Shown: positions 16,281-24,925 of the stretch, in pieces
How positions within the stretch are numbered: position 1 is the first letter of the stretch
How the letters are laid out: the number at the start of each line of letters is the position of its first letter
Assembly (NCBI GenBank): GCA_052384575.1
Contig: JBQSUQ010000015.1
DNA: 64,000 nt
Direction: 5' to 3' (one strand)
From: JBQSUQ01 sp052384575
GTDB taxonomy: Bacteria > Pseudomonadota > Gammaproteobacteria > Enterobacterales > Pasteurellaceae
Notes under the pieces: model-generated
Databases searched by the model: none
Seen by the model: only the letters and a program-made list of their open reading frames with translations
Told to the model about the DNA's origin: nothing
Position numbers and translations under genes: made by a program

Positions 16281-17423
16281 ATGACATACGCACTCACTAA
16301 TTGTGTAATTTATACTGCAAAATCAGTATTATATGAACATTGCGTGGTTGTCGAACAAGATAAAATTCAAGCCATTTTGCCCGAAAAAGAACTCAACCAA
16401 TCGATTCAACGTATCGATCTTCAAGGAGCAAATCTCACTGCTGGCTTTATTGATTTACAACTCAATGGTTGTGGTGGCGTTACCTTCAATACAGAACCAA
16501 CCATCGAAACCCTTGAGATTATGCAAAAAACCAACTTAAAATCAGGGACAACTAGCTACTTGCCAACTTTAATTACGTCACCAGATGAAGATATAAAAAG
16601 TGCGGTCAAAACAATGCGAGATTATTTAGCAACCCATAAAAATCAAGCATTGGGGCTGCATTTAGAAGGACCTTATTTAAGTTTGGCAAAAAAAGGCGTT
16701 CACCGAGAAGAATATATTCGTGAAATCAGCCAAGAAATGAAAACCTTTTTGCTTGATAACGCTGATGTGATTACTAAAATCACTATGGCAGCCGAAAATC
16801 CAACGGCACAATATATTCCTGAATTTGTAGAAAAAGGTATTATCGTTTCCATTGGCCATTCCAATGCAAGCTATGACGTCGCCAAAGAAGCCATCGCGAA
16901 AGGTGCGACCTTTGCAACTCATTTGCATAATGCAATGTCTCCAATTAGCTCTGGACGCGATATGGGCGTTGTAGGCGCAGTTTTGGATTCTGAAGAAGTT
17001 TATGCAGGCATTATTGCAGATGGTTTGCATGTAACTTTCGGCAATATTCGTATTGATAAATTAGCAAAAGGCGAAAAACTGTGCTTAGTTACTGATGCTG
17101 TTGCACCAGCTGGCGCAAACATTGACAAATTTATTTTCGTTGGCAAAACCGTTTATGTGCGTGATGGTAAATGCGTCGATGAAAATGGCACGCTCGGTGG
17201 TTCAGCAATCACAATGATCGAGTCAATTCGCAATGTTGTTCAGCACGTAGGCATTCCGCTTGATGAAACCTTAAGAATGTGCAACTACTACCCTGCTAAA
17301 GCCATCAAAGTAGATGATCATTTAGGATCCATTGAAGTAGGAAAAATTGCTAACTTAACGGCATTTACTAACCAATTTAAAGTTATTGGTACCGCAGTAA
17401 ACGGCGATTGGCACACTTTCTAA
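16281..17423 (+). CDS. nagA: N-acetylglucosamine-6-phosphate deacetylase
   Basis: Removes acetate from GlcNAc-6-P made by NanE, giving the NagB substrate. I chose the ATG (MTYALTNCVIYTA) behind CAGGAGAATAACT, giving 380 residues; an upstream in-frame start would include the terminator hairpin. Amidohydrolase metal and active-site motifs are visible: GFIDLQLNGCGGV, LHLEGPYLS, SIGHSNASYD, ATHLHNAMSPI and LVTDAVAPAG with the catalytic aspartate. It is the last gene of the sialate operon, followed by a USS-type terminator. Confidence 0.95.
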   Translation: MTYALTNCVIYTAKSVLYEHCVVVEQDKIQAILPEKELNQSIQRIDLQGANLTAGFIDLQLNGCGGVTFNTEPTIETLEIMQKTNLKSGTTSYLPTLITSPDEDIKSAVKTMRDYLATHKNQALGLHLEGPYLSLAKKGVHREEYIREISQEMKTFLLDNADVITKITMAAENPTAQYIPEFVEKGIIVSIGHSNASYDVAKEAIAKGATFATHLHNAMSPISSGRDMGVVGAVLDSEEVYAGIIADGLHVTFGNIRIDKLAKGEKLCLVTDAVAPAGANIDKFIFVGKTVYVRDGKCVDENGTLGGSAITMIESIRNVVQHVGIPLDETLRMCNYYPAKAIKVDDHLGSIEVGKIANLTAFTNQFKVIGTAVNGDWHTF

Positions 17424-17429
17424 CATCAC

Positions 17430-17470
17430 AAGCGCGGTGAAAAAATCATAAATTTTCACCGCACTTTTTT
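17430..17470 (+). terminator. USS-type terminator after nagA
   Basis: AAGCGCGGTGAAAA (17430-17443) pairs with TTTTCACCGCACTT (17453-17466), followed by a T run. The right arm is an exact uptake signal, the left arm a one-base variant (AAGCGCGGT), leaving one C-A mismatch. Confidence 0.8.
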
Positions 17471-17557
17471 AAACTACATCATTAAAATTATTCATAAATA
17501 AAATGAAAAATATGAATTTGATTAAATAGTAATTTTAGCGCATTATCCTATCAAACA

Positions 17558-17573
17558 GATGTTTAGACGTCTA
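17558..17573 (+). promoter_or_regulatory. Tandem MetJ met-boxes upstream of metE
   Basis: Two adjacent 8-bp units, AGATGTTT (6 of 8) and AGACGTCT (8 of 8), match the MetJ consensus AGACGTCT. They lie 32 bp before the metE ATG and 8 bp after a TATCCT -10-like sequence (17545-17550), a position suited to repression by MetJ with S-adenosylmethionine. Confidence 0.75.
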
Positions 17574-17604
17574 AATCATTAATCAAAAGATAGGAGATAT
17601 TACT

Positions 17605-19878
17605 ATGACAACATTCCACGTTTTAGGTTTTCCACGTGTCGGTGCAAAGCGTGAATTAAAATTTGCCCAAGAACGTTACTGGCGTAAAGAATTAAGTGAG
17701 CAAGATTTATTAGATTTAGCCAAAGCGTTGCGTGAGAAAAACTGGAAACACCAAGCGGATGCAAATGCTGATTTCGTGGCAGTGGGCGATTTCACGTTCT
17801 ACGATCACATTTTAGATTTACAAGTGGCAACAGGTGCGATCCCAGCTCGTTTTGGGTTCGATAGCCAAAATTTAACCCTTGATCAATACTTCCAATTAGC
17901 TCGTGGTAACAAAGAGCAATTTGCGATCGAAATGACCAAATGGTTCGACACTAACTATCACTACCTTGTACCAGAATTCCAAAAAACAACCGAATTCAAA
18001 GCCAACCCAGCTCACTATGTACAACAAATTCGTGAAGCAAAAGCGGCAGGCCACAAATTCAAACCAGTCATCGTCGGTCCATTAACATTCCTTTGGTTAG
18101 GGAAAGAAAAAGGCGAAGCCTTCAACCGTTTTGACTTATTAAACAAATTAGTGCCAGTTTATGTAGAAATCTTAAATGCCTTAGTGGCTGAAGGTGCTGA
18201 ATGGATCCAAATCGACGAGCCAGCCCTTGCCTTAGACTTACCAAAAGAATGGGTAGAAGCCTACAAAGCAGTTTACGCAACCTTTGCAGACCAAGTGAAA
18301 GCAAAATTATTATTAGCGACTTACTTTGGTTCAGTGGCAGAACACGCTGCGCTGTTAAAAGACTTACCCGTAGACGGTTTACACTTAGATTTAATCCGTT
18401 CCCCAGAGCAACTTGCTGCCTTTGAAGATTACAGCAAAGTACTTTCAGCGGGTGTGATCGAAGGTCGTAACATTTGGCGTGCGAACCTAAACAAAGTATT
18501 AGATGTGGTTGAGCCGTTAAAGGCAAAATTAGGCGAACGCTTATGGATTGCACCAAGCTGTTCATTACTTCACACGCCATTTGATTTAAGCGTTGAAACT
18601 CAATTACAAGAGAAAAACCCTGCACTTTACAGCTGGTTAGCCTTCACATTACAAAAAGTACAAGAGTTAAACGTATTAAAAACTGCGCTTGAAAAAGGTC
18701 GTGATGCCATTAAAGCAGAATTAGATGCAAGCCAAGCGGCTGCGGACGCGCGTGCAAATTCTAAAGAAATTCACCGCCCTGAAGTGGCAGAGCGTTTAGC
18801 AAACTTGCCAGCGAATGCTGACCAACGCAAGTCACCATTTGCAGAGCGTATCGAGAAGCAAAATGCGTGGTTGAACTTACCGCTTCTACCGACTACCAAC
18901 ATCGGTTCATTCCCACAAACCACGGAAATCCGCCACGCTCGTGCGAGCTTCAAAAAAGGCGATTTAAGCCTTGCTGATTATGAAGCAGCAATGAAGAAAG
19001 AGATCGAATATGTGGTGCGTCGCCAAGAAGAACTTGACCTTGATGTGCTTGTTCACGGTGAAGCAGAGCGTAACGATATGGTGGAATACTTCGGTGAATT
19101 ATTAGACGGTTTTGCGTTTACCAAATTCGGTTGGGTACAAAGCTACGGTTCACGCTGCGTAAAACCACCAGTAATTTACGGTGATGTGGTTCGTCCAGAG
19201 CCAATGACTGTGCGTTGGTCACAATATGCACAAAGCTTAACCAAAAAAGTGATGAAAGGGATGCTAACGGGTCCTGTCACCATTTTACAATGGTCATTCG
19301 TGCGTAACGATATTCCACGTTCAACCGTATGTAAACAAATCGGTGTGGCGTTATCTGACGAAGTATTAGACTTAGAAAAAGCAGGCATCAAAGTGATCCA
19401 AATCGACGAGCCAGCAATCCGTGAAGGTTTACCGCTCAAACGCGCCGACTGGGATGCGTACTTACAATGGGCAGGCGAAGCGTTCCGCTTAAGCTATATG
19501 GGAGTACAAGATGACACGCAAATCCACACCCATATGTGTTACTCTGAATTTAACGACATCTTACCAGCCATTGCCGGTTTAGATGCCGACGTAATCACGA
19601 TTGAAACGTCACGTTCAGATATGGAATTATTAACCGCATTCGGCGATTTCAAATACCCGAACGACATCGGCCCAGGCGTGTACGACATTCACAGTCCACG
19701 CGTGCCAAAAGCGGAAGAAATTGAACACTTACTCCGCAAAGCGTTGAAAGTGGTGCCAAAAGAGCGTTTATGGGTCAACCCAGACTGTGGTTTAAAAACC
19801 CGTGGCTGGACAGAAACCATTGCTCAATTAGAAGTAATGGTGGCAGTGACCAAAAAATTACGTGCAGAATTGGCGTAA
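17605..19878 (+). CDS. metE: Cobalamin-independent methionine synthase
   Basis: Transfers a methyl group from 5-methyltetrahydropteroyltriglutamate to homocysteine in the cytoplasm. The 757 residues fit the family (E. coli 753) with the two-barrel layout. The N-terminal half begins FHVLGFPRVGAKRELKFA. The catalytic half has LLPTTNIGSFPQT, and the zinc ligands are seen as H643 and C645 in IHTHMCYSEF and C728 in PDCGLKTRG. An AGGAGATATTACT site precedes the ATG. It stands alone between the sialate operon and thiC, with MetJ boxes upstream and its own terminator. metR lies 10.7 kb to the left in the divergent orientation. Confidence 0.96.
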   Translation: MTTFHVLGFPRVGAKRELKFAQERYWRKELSEQDLLDLAKALREKNWKHQADANADFVAVGDFTFYDHILDLQVATGAIPARFGFDSQNLTLDQYFQLARGNKEQFAIEMTKWFDTNYHYLVPEFQKTTEFKANPAHYVQQIREAKAAGHKFKPVIVGPLTFLWLGKEKGEAFNRFDLLNKLVPVYVEILNALVAEGAEWIQIDEPALALDLPKEWVEAYKAVYATFADQVKAKLLLATYFGSVAEHAALLKDLPVDGLHLDLIRSPEQLAAFEDYSKVLSAGVIEGRNIWRANLNKVLDVVEPLKAKLGERLWIAPSCSLLHTPFDLSVETQLQEKNPALYSWLAFTLQKVQELNVLKTALEKGRDAIKAELDASQAAADARANSKEIHRPEVAERLANLPANADQRKSPFAERIEKQNAWLNLPLLPTTNIGSFPQTTEIRHARASFKKGDLSLADYEAAMKKEIEYVVRRQEELDLDVLVHGEAERNDMVEYFGELLDGFAFTKFGWVQSYGSRCVKPPVIYGDVVRPEPMTVRWSQYAQSLTKKVMKGMLTGPVTILQWSFVRNDIPRSTVCKQIGVALSDEVLDLEKAGIKVIQIDEPAIREGLPLKRADWDAYLQWAGEAFRLSYMGVQDDTQIHTHMCYSEFNDILPAIAGLDADVITIETSRSDMELLTAFGDFKYPNDIGPGVYDIHSPRVPKAEEIEHLLRKALKVVPKERLWVNPDCGLKTRGWTETIAQLEVMVAVTKKLRAELA

Positions 19879-19912
19879 TTTAAGCTAACTCGCTAGTCAA
19901 GCACATCATCAA

Positions 19913-19943
19913 AATCCTCGTGTTATTATCACGAGGATTTTTT
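19913..19943 (+). terminator. Rho-independent terminator of metE
   Basis: AATCCTCGTG (19913-19922) pairs with CACGAGGATT (19930-19939), then TTTT. It is a clean 10-bp stem with a 7-base loop. Confidence 0.9.
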
Positions 19944-19982
19944 GATCGCTTTTTAAGCTATTTTAATTTATACTTTTTCAAT

Positions 19983-20061
19983 CTTGTCGGAGTGCTTTCG
20001 AGCTGAGACCATATTGGGATCCGTCGAACCTGTTGGGCTAACACCCGCGTAGGGAAACAAG
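19983..20061 (+). promoter_or_regulatory. TPP riboswitch (THI element) of thiC
   Basis: The thi-box hallmarks are present in order: GGAGTGC, CTGAGA (20003-20008), GGATCC, AACCTG and the conserved ACCCGCGTAGGGAA (20043-20056). The closing stem pairs CTTGT (19983-19987) with ACAAG (20057-20061). It lies 132 bp upstream of thiC. In this family, thiamine pyrophosphate binding lowers expression of the downstream gene. A USS (near 20083) and further leader sequence follow before the ribosome binding site. Confidence 0.95.
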
Positions 20062-20192
20062 TAAAACTCATCAAAATTAAACCGCACTTTTGTGTATGTC
20101 GCCTGCATTTTTGCAAAACAGACGTTATACGATGATTTACCCCTCACTTCAACAAGCAATTTACTTTCTTCCATTAAAAAAGGTATTTGCTT

Positions 20193-22127
20193 ATGTCAAA
20201 AGTTACTACTCGCCGTGAAAAACGTGAAGCGGCACAAGCCTTTATTCATAATTTAAAAGGGCATCAACACCCCAATTCTTCTCGCTTTTATTTGCAAGGT
20301 TCTCGGGCAGATATTCAAGTGCCGATGCGAGAAATTCATTTAAGTCCAACTTTGGTGGGCGGCGATAAAAATAATCCGCAATATGAGCCGAACGAATCCA
20401 TTCCTATTTATGATACCGCTGGCGTCTATGGTGATGAGCAAAAAGAGATTGATGTCACCAAAGGCATTCCTGCTTGTCGTGAAAATTGGATCATTGAACG
20501 TGATGACACGGAGCAATTGTCGGCGTTGAGTTCCGATTATGCGAATTTACGCCAAAATGACCGCACTTTGGACGAACTGCGTTTTCAACTGAAACATCAA
20601 GTGCGACGTGCCAAATCGGGCAAATGTGTGACGCAAATGCATTATGCCAAACAAGGCATTATCACCCCTGAAATGGAATTTATCGCTCTGCGTGAAAATA
20701 TGGGGCGTGAGCGAGTGAAAAGTGCGGTGCTTTTGCAACAACATTTGGGGCAGGCGTTTGGTGCAAATATTCCTGATAAAATCACCCCTGAATTTGTGCG
20801 ACAAGAAGTGGCGGCAGGGCGTGCGATTATTCCTTGTAATATCAATCACCCTGAATTAGAACCGATGATCATTGGGCGTAATTTCTTAGTGAAAGTCAAT
20901 GCCAATATTGGTAACTCTGCAGTGACCTCATCTATTGAAGAAGAAGTGGAAAAACTGGTGTGGGCAACCCGTTGGGGTGCGGATACAGTGATGGACTTGT
21001 CCACAGGACGGAATATCCACGAAACACGGGAATGGATTATTCGCAACAGCCCTGTGCCAATTGGCACGGTGCCGCTTTATCAAGCCTTAGAAAAGGTCAA
21101 TGGCGTGGCGGAAAATCTCACTTGGGAAATTTTCAAAGACACCATTATTGAACAAGCGGAGCAAGGGGTGGATTATTTCACCATTCACGCTGGCACCTTG
21201 TTGCGTTATGTGCCGATGACTGCCAAACGCTTAACGGGCATTGTTTCTCGTGGCGGTTCCATTATGGCGAAATGGTGCTTGTCGCATCATCAGGAAAATT
21301 TCTTGTATGAACATTTCCGTGAAATCTGTGAAATTTGTGCCAGCTATGATGTGTCACTGTCTTTAGGCGATGGCTTACGCCCAGGTTCTATTCAAGATGC
21401 TAATGATGAAGCGCAATTTTCTGAGCTTTACACCTTAGGCGAACTCACCAAAATTGCGTGGGAATATGATGTGCAAGTGATGATCGAAGGGCCAGGGCAT
21501 ATTCCGATGCATATGATCCAACGCAATATGACCGAAGAACTTGAACATTGCCACGAAGCGCCTTTCTATACCTTAGGACCACTGACTACCGATATTGCCC
21601 CGGGCTATGATCATTTCACTTCAGGCATTGGGGCAGCGATGATCGGCTGGTTTGGCTGTGCCATGCTGTGTTATGTAACGCCGAAAGAGCATTTAGGCTT
21701 GCCTGACAAAGAAGATGTTAAACAAGGGCTAATTACCTACAAAATCGCTGCCCACGCTGCAGATTTAGCCAAAGGACACCCAGCGGCACAAATTCGTGAT
21801 AATGCCATGTCAAAAGCCCGTTTTGAATTCCGTTGGGAAGATCAGTTTAACCTTTCTCTCGATCCTGAAACCGCTCGTGCCTACCACGATGAAACCTTGC
21901 CACAGGAATCAGGCAAAGTCGCCCATTTCTGCTCGATGTGTGGGCCAAAATTCTGCTCCATGAAAATCACCCAAGAAGTGCGTGATTATGCGAAAAGCTT
22001 GGAAAGCATTGAAGTGGTGAACGTGACAGACGATGTCCAAACTCAAGCAGAAGGATTGCGTGAAATGGCAGAAAAATTCCGCGAAAAAGGCGGTGAGATT
22101 TATCATCAAACGCAGGATTTACTGTAG
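20193..22127 (+). CDS. thiC: Phosphomethylpyrimidine synthase
   Basis: Radical-SAM enzyme that rearranges aminoimidazole ribotide to the thiamine pyrimidine HMP-P. The ATG chosen (MSKVTTRREKREAAQAF) has AAAAAGG about 10 bases before it and gives 644 residues. An in-frame TTG 6 bases upstream is less likely. The C-terminal 4Fe-4S motif CxxCx4C is intact (C580, C583 and C588, in FCSMCGPKFC). Core blocks such as MLCYVTPKEHLGLP and MIEGPGHIPMHMIQRNM are present. It is monocistronic behind a TPP riboswitch. No thiD, E, F, G, S or H is in the window, so whether the cell makes full thiamine or only the pyrimidine half cannot be judged. Confidence 0.96.
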   Translation: MSKVTTRREKREAAQAFIHNLKGHQHPNSSRFYLQGSRADIQVPMREIHLSPTLVGGDKNNPQYEPNESIPIYDTAGVYGDEQKEIDVTKGIPACRENWIIERDDTEQLSALSSDYANLRQNDRTLDELRFQLKHQVRRAKSGKCVTQMHYAKQGIITPEMEFIALRENMGRERVKSAVLLQQHLGQAFGANIPDKITPEFVRQEVAAGRAIIPCNINHPELEPMIIGRNFLVKVNANIGNSAVTSSIEEEVEKLVWATRWGADTVMDLSTGRNIHETREWIIRNSPVPIGTVPLYQALEKVNGVAENLTWEIFKDTIIEQAEQGVDYFTIHAGTLLRYVPMTAKRLTGIVSRGGSIMAKWCLSHHQENFLYEHFREICEICASYDVSLSLGDGLRPGSIQDANDEAQFSELYTLGELTKIAWEYDVQVMIEGPGHIPMHMIQRNMTEELEHCHEAPFYTLGPLTTDIAPGYDHFTSGIGAAMIGWFGCAMLCYVTPKEHLGLPDKEDVKQGLITYKIAAHAADLAKGHPAAQIRDNAMSKARFEFRWEDQFNLSLDPETARAYHDETLPQESGKVAHFCSMCGPKFCSMKITQEVRDYAKSLESIEVVNVTDDVQTQAEGLREMAEKFREKGGEIYHQTQDLL

Positions 22128-22152
22128 TTAACCCCGTCAGAGTAAGAAAAAG

Positions 22153-22185
22153 TTACCCACCATATCATATAAATATGGTGGGTAA
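22153..22185 (+). terminator. Hairpin after thiC
   Basis: TTACCCACCATAT and ATATGGTGGGTAA form a perfect 13-bp stem with a 7-base loop, 26 bp after the thiC stop. No T run follows (TAATCATAAT), so termination would be weak unless aided. It could instead protect the thiC mRNA end. Confidence 0.55.
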
Positions 22186-22213
22186 TAATCATAATATTTC
22201 TCAATGTAATACT

Positions 22214-22290
22214 AATACCACGATAATTATAATTTTCTTCGTTATAGGTATAAAATCGAAGCAATTTTCTGTGAAATCGTGGTATTTTTT
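22214..22290 (+). promoter_or_regulatory. Structured inverted-repeat element with a weak Fur-like motif, upstream of the Slam gene
   Basis: Outer arms AATACCACGAT (22214-22224) and ATCGTGGTATT (22276-22286) pair perfectly over 11 bp and are followed by TTTT. An inner CTTCG/CGAAG pair nests between them. Within the left part, 22222-22240 matches 14 of 19 positions of the classic Fur box. It may be a terminator, a small mobile-type palindrome or a regulatory leader; I cannot decide among these. Confidence 0.4.
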
Positions 22291-22381
22291 ATCTTATAAA
22301 TTGAATAAAATAACACCTATTTAATTTACATATGGGCATGTTACTGATACACTCGCCCGCTTTTAAATAAAGTAACAGAGA

Positions 22382-23881
22382 ATGAAGATGAAATATAAAA
22401 TTACAGCCCTCACTTTTTTGACAACTATTTGCCAACTCACTTGGGCAAATAATGATCGAATTATTAATGTAGATAATCATCGCCCTGATGAAAAATTTAT
22501 GCAAACAACGGCGACTAGACCTACACGTTCTATCCAAGATATAGAACCAACCTCAAGCATAAATAAACAAGAAGCACAGGTATTAACAAAAGCCCAACTG
22601 GAGCAACAACCCGAGTTAACATTACAGCTTCTTGTTAATGCATTAAAAAATAACGATATCGTACAAGTAGAGCTATTAACAGAAATTTATCAACGAACTC
22701 CGCAACCTGATCAAGAATTATTACAATGGGCTGGAGCATTAATCGCCTATCATAAAGGGAATCTTAGTCATTCTATTGATTTATATCGAGCCTTATTGGC
22801 TAAAGATCCCGATCAACAAGCAATTCGTTTACAATTAGCAATTGCACTTTTTAAAAATAAACAAAATGAAGCGGCACAATGGGAATTTACCAAATTACGC
22901 TCAGAGCCTCTGCCTACACCATTAATCCATTTAATTGATACTTATTTAACAGAATTAAATAAACAAGATCAGGTGCAATTTTATTTTAGTGCGAATTATT
23001 TACAAGAATCCAATGTGAATAATGCACCTAAATCTGGATTAAAAGTAGAAGGTTTTACACCATCAAGTGAACCAGAACGAGCAACAGGTGTAGGATATTT
23101 TGCTAATATGCATAAAAATTGGTCTTTAGCAAAAGGTTTCTTTACCGATATTGATGTGGATATTAATGGTAAATATTATTGGGATAATCGTAAATATAAT
23201 GAACTCTCATTACAAGGACAATGGGGATTCGGTTATCGCAATCTTAACCATGAAATCAAAATTGCCCCTTATATAGAAAGACTTTGGTATGCAGGTGGTG
23301 AAAAATCAACCACTACAAAATTAAAGCCCTATGAAAAACAAGTTGGTTTAGCCTTAAGTTATAAAACTTGGTTAAATTCAAACTGGAAATTATCAACTGA
23401 AATGAGATATGCAGAACAACGCCATCATCAGCCAGAACAACATCATGCGAATGGTAATTACTATTCCCTATCTCATCAAATTCAATATATTCCAAATAGT
23501 AAGCAAGTATGGTCTTTAGGTTTAGATTATTATCGTAAAAACGCGACATTGAAAGCTAACGCCTTTCAACGTTACGCAGTATCTGTAGGCTGGGCACAGG
23601 AATGGCTAAAAGGCATTTCTACTTCACTACAACTTAGTTATGCACAACGCCAATATAAAGCTGCTTCAGCATCAAGCGAAGATATTTTTGCACCTAGCTT
23701 TTTTAAAGTAAGACAACAGAACAAAGAATACGCTATCAGATTGGACCTCTGGAAAAGAGACTTGCATTTTTTTGGTATAACACCTAGAATTTCTGCTTTT
23801 TTCCAAAAAACAAAAAGCAATAATCCGTTTGCTGAATATGATCGTCAACGGATTTATATGACGTTCAGTAAAACTTTTTAA
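22382..23881 (+). CDS. Slam-like surface lipoprotein assembly modulator (DUF560)
   Basis: Outer-membrane translocon predicted to flip a partner lipoprotein to the cell surface. The 499 residues carry a Sec signal peptide (about 1-22, QLTWA cleavage) and an N-terminal TPR-like helical region (about 70-190; LLQWAGALIAYHKGNLSHSI is one repeat). A C-terminal 14-stranded barrel type region (about 195-499) ends in the outer-membrane signature aromatic residue F. The barrel opens with YFSANYLQESNVNNAP, resembling the SNVN-AP segment recalled from Slam/DUF560 proteins. It lies 35 bp upstream of a lipoprotein gene of the expected client type. A second ATG two codons on is equally plausible. I find the family call strong from architecture plus context; the exact Slam subclass is not known. 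Confidence 0.82.
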   Translation: MKMKYKITALTFLTTICQLTWANNDRIINVDNHRPDEKFMQTTATRPTRSIQDIEPTSSINKQEAQVLTKAQLEQQPELTLQLLVNALKNNDIVQVELLTEIYQRTPQPDQELLQWAGALIAYHKGNLSHSIDLYRALLAKDPDQQAIRLQLAIALFKNKQNEAAQWEFTKLRSEPLPTPLIHLIDTYLTELNKQDQVQFYFSANYLQESNVNNAPKSGLKVEGFTPSSEPERATGVGYFANMHKNWSLAKGFFTDIDVDINGKYYWDNRKYNELSLQGQWGFGYRNLNHEIKIAPYIERLWYAGGEKSTTTKLKPYEKQVGLALSYKTWLNSNWKLSTEMRYAEQRHHQPEQHHANGNYYSLSHQIQYIPNSKQVWSLGLDYYRKNATLKANAFQRYAVSVGWAQEWLKGISTSLQLSYAQRQYKAASASSEDIFAPSFFKVRQQNKEYAIRLDLWKRDLHFFGITPRISAFFQKTKSNNPFAEYDRQRIYMTFSKTF

Positions 23882-23916
23882 TTATTTTTTTATTTCTATT
23901 TTATTTAAGGATTTTT

Positions 23917-24909
23917 ATGAAACTAACAAAAACTTTCACACTAACAATGTTATCAGGATTAATTGTCGCTTGTAGTGGAGGTGGCGGAGGTGCTAGTCAT
24001 ACAGCACCATCAGCAGTTAATCCAAACCATTCTCAAACAAATGCACAATCAAATAAGAATGGAAATAGCACACACAAAGACAAATCAAAAGAATCAGCTA
24101 CGAATACAACAACTAAACAATCTGAAACTCAAAAACAGCCTGAGCCTCAAAAACAACCTGAGCCTCAAAAACAACCTGAGCCTCAAAAACAACCTGAGCC
24201 TCAAAAACAACCTGAGCCTCAAAAACAACCTGAGCCAGAAAAAAAATGGAATGGCAACTTTGCACATAGTAAAGATGCCGTGCCAGTAAAATATATTGTC
24301 CCAAATGAAAAATATACCTATAGCACAGATAAACATATCAAAGAAGTAAAAGAAGGCGTAATTCAATTAAAACCTGGAAAAAATACAGATAATGAAGCTG
24401 GCCCTCATTATGATTTTTACCTACTAGATGATAACGTTTATTATGGTTACTATCGTGATACGGTAGATTTCATGAAAGTACGTAATAATTATGTATATTC
24501 TATTGAAGAAGGATCTGAAAACACTGGCGACTTAAGCCACCTAACTGCAAACTATAAAGGACAATTTTTATATACTACAACTGTAAATACTGAAATTGTT
24601 ACACCAGCTAACTTAGAACTTTCTTATAAAGCGGGGGAAGCAACTGGTAAAGTTATTGGTAAATACACTGGAACTGAATTGTTTTCTTTAAAAAGCAACC
24701 CGGGCGATCCAAGAAGTGTTGTTTTCAAACCTGAAACAACACAATTAGATAATTTATCTGAACCATTAGTCGTATCAAAGGATTCACCTGACCGTGCAGT
24801 TGCAGAACTCCACTTTGTAAACGGCAAAGATAAAGTGGAAAATAAACACATTGTAGGTGAAGTAAAACATGAGAAATATTGGGGAGTTATCGGCGCAACC
24901 AAACAATAG
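23917..24909 (+). CDS. Probable Slam-dependent surface lipoprotein with QKQPEP repeats
   Basis: Predicted surface-exposed lipoprotein. In its 330 residues the lipobox LIVAC places the lipidated cysteine at C19, followed by SGGGGGA, an anchor seen in TbpB and fHbp-like lipoproteins. Residues about 25-70 are a Ser/Thr/Asn/Lys linker, then six tandem QKQPEP units (about 72-107). A C-terminal handle-barrel-like domain of about 220 residues ends in HEKYWGVIGATKQ. This resembles the GVFGA-type ends of Slam client barrels. AAGGA precedes the ATG. The Slam gene upstream and a terminator downstream make a two-gene unit. The ligand is unknown; no TonB-dependent receptor is adjacent, so naming it TbpB, HpuA or hemophilin is not justified. 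Confidence 0.75.
   Translation: MKLTKTFTLTMLSGLIVACSGGGGGASHTAPSAVNPNHSQTNAQSNKNGNSTHKDKSKESATNTTTKQSETQKQPEPQKQPEPQKQPEPQKQPEPQKQPEPQKQPEPEKKWNGNFAHSKDAVPVKYIVPNEKYTYSTDKHIKEVKEGVIQLKPGKNTDNEAGPHYDFYLLDDNVYYGYYRDTVDFMKVRNNYVYSIEEGSENTGDLSHLTANYKGQFLYTTTVNTEIVTPANLELSYKAGEATGKVIGKYTGTELFSLKSNPGDPRSVVFKPETTQLDNLSEPLVVSKDSPDRAVAELHFVNGKDKVENKHIVGEVKHEKYWGVIGATKQ
24130..24237 (+). repeat. Six 18-bp tandem repeats in the lipoprotein gene
   Basis: Six head-to-tail copies of an 18-bp unit encoding QKQPEP. The four middle copies are identical; the first has CAG for CAA and the last ends CCA for CCT. The unit length is a multiple of three, so slippage would change stalk length without shifting the frame. 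Confidence 0.97.
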
Positions 24910-24925
24910 AAAATAATTGAAAAAC

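Noticed and set aside
24130..24237. CRISPR array
   Set aside because: The repeats are contiguous with no spacers, are in frame and code for QKQPEP inside a gene.
24094..24366. Leu/Arg/Phe repeat reading frames on the minus strand of the lipoprotein gene
   Set aside because: They are only the complement of the QKQPEP repeat array, with no ribosome binding site, and lie fully inside a convincing gene.
23917..24909. Naming the lipoprotein TbpB, HpuA, fHbp or hemophilin
   Set aside because: Only the anchor and the terminal motif resemble these; no receptor gene is adjacent, and the size and sequence do not fit one of them clearly.
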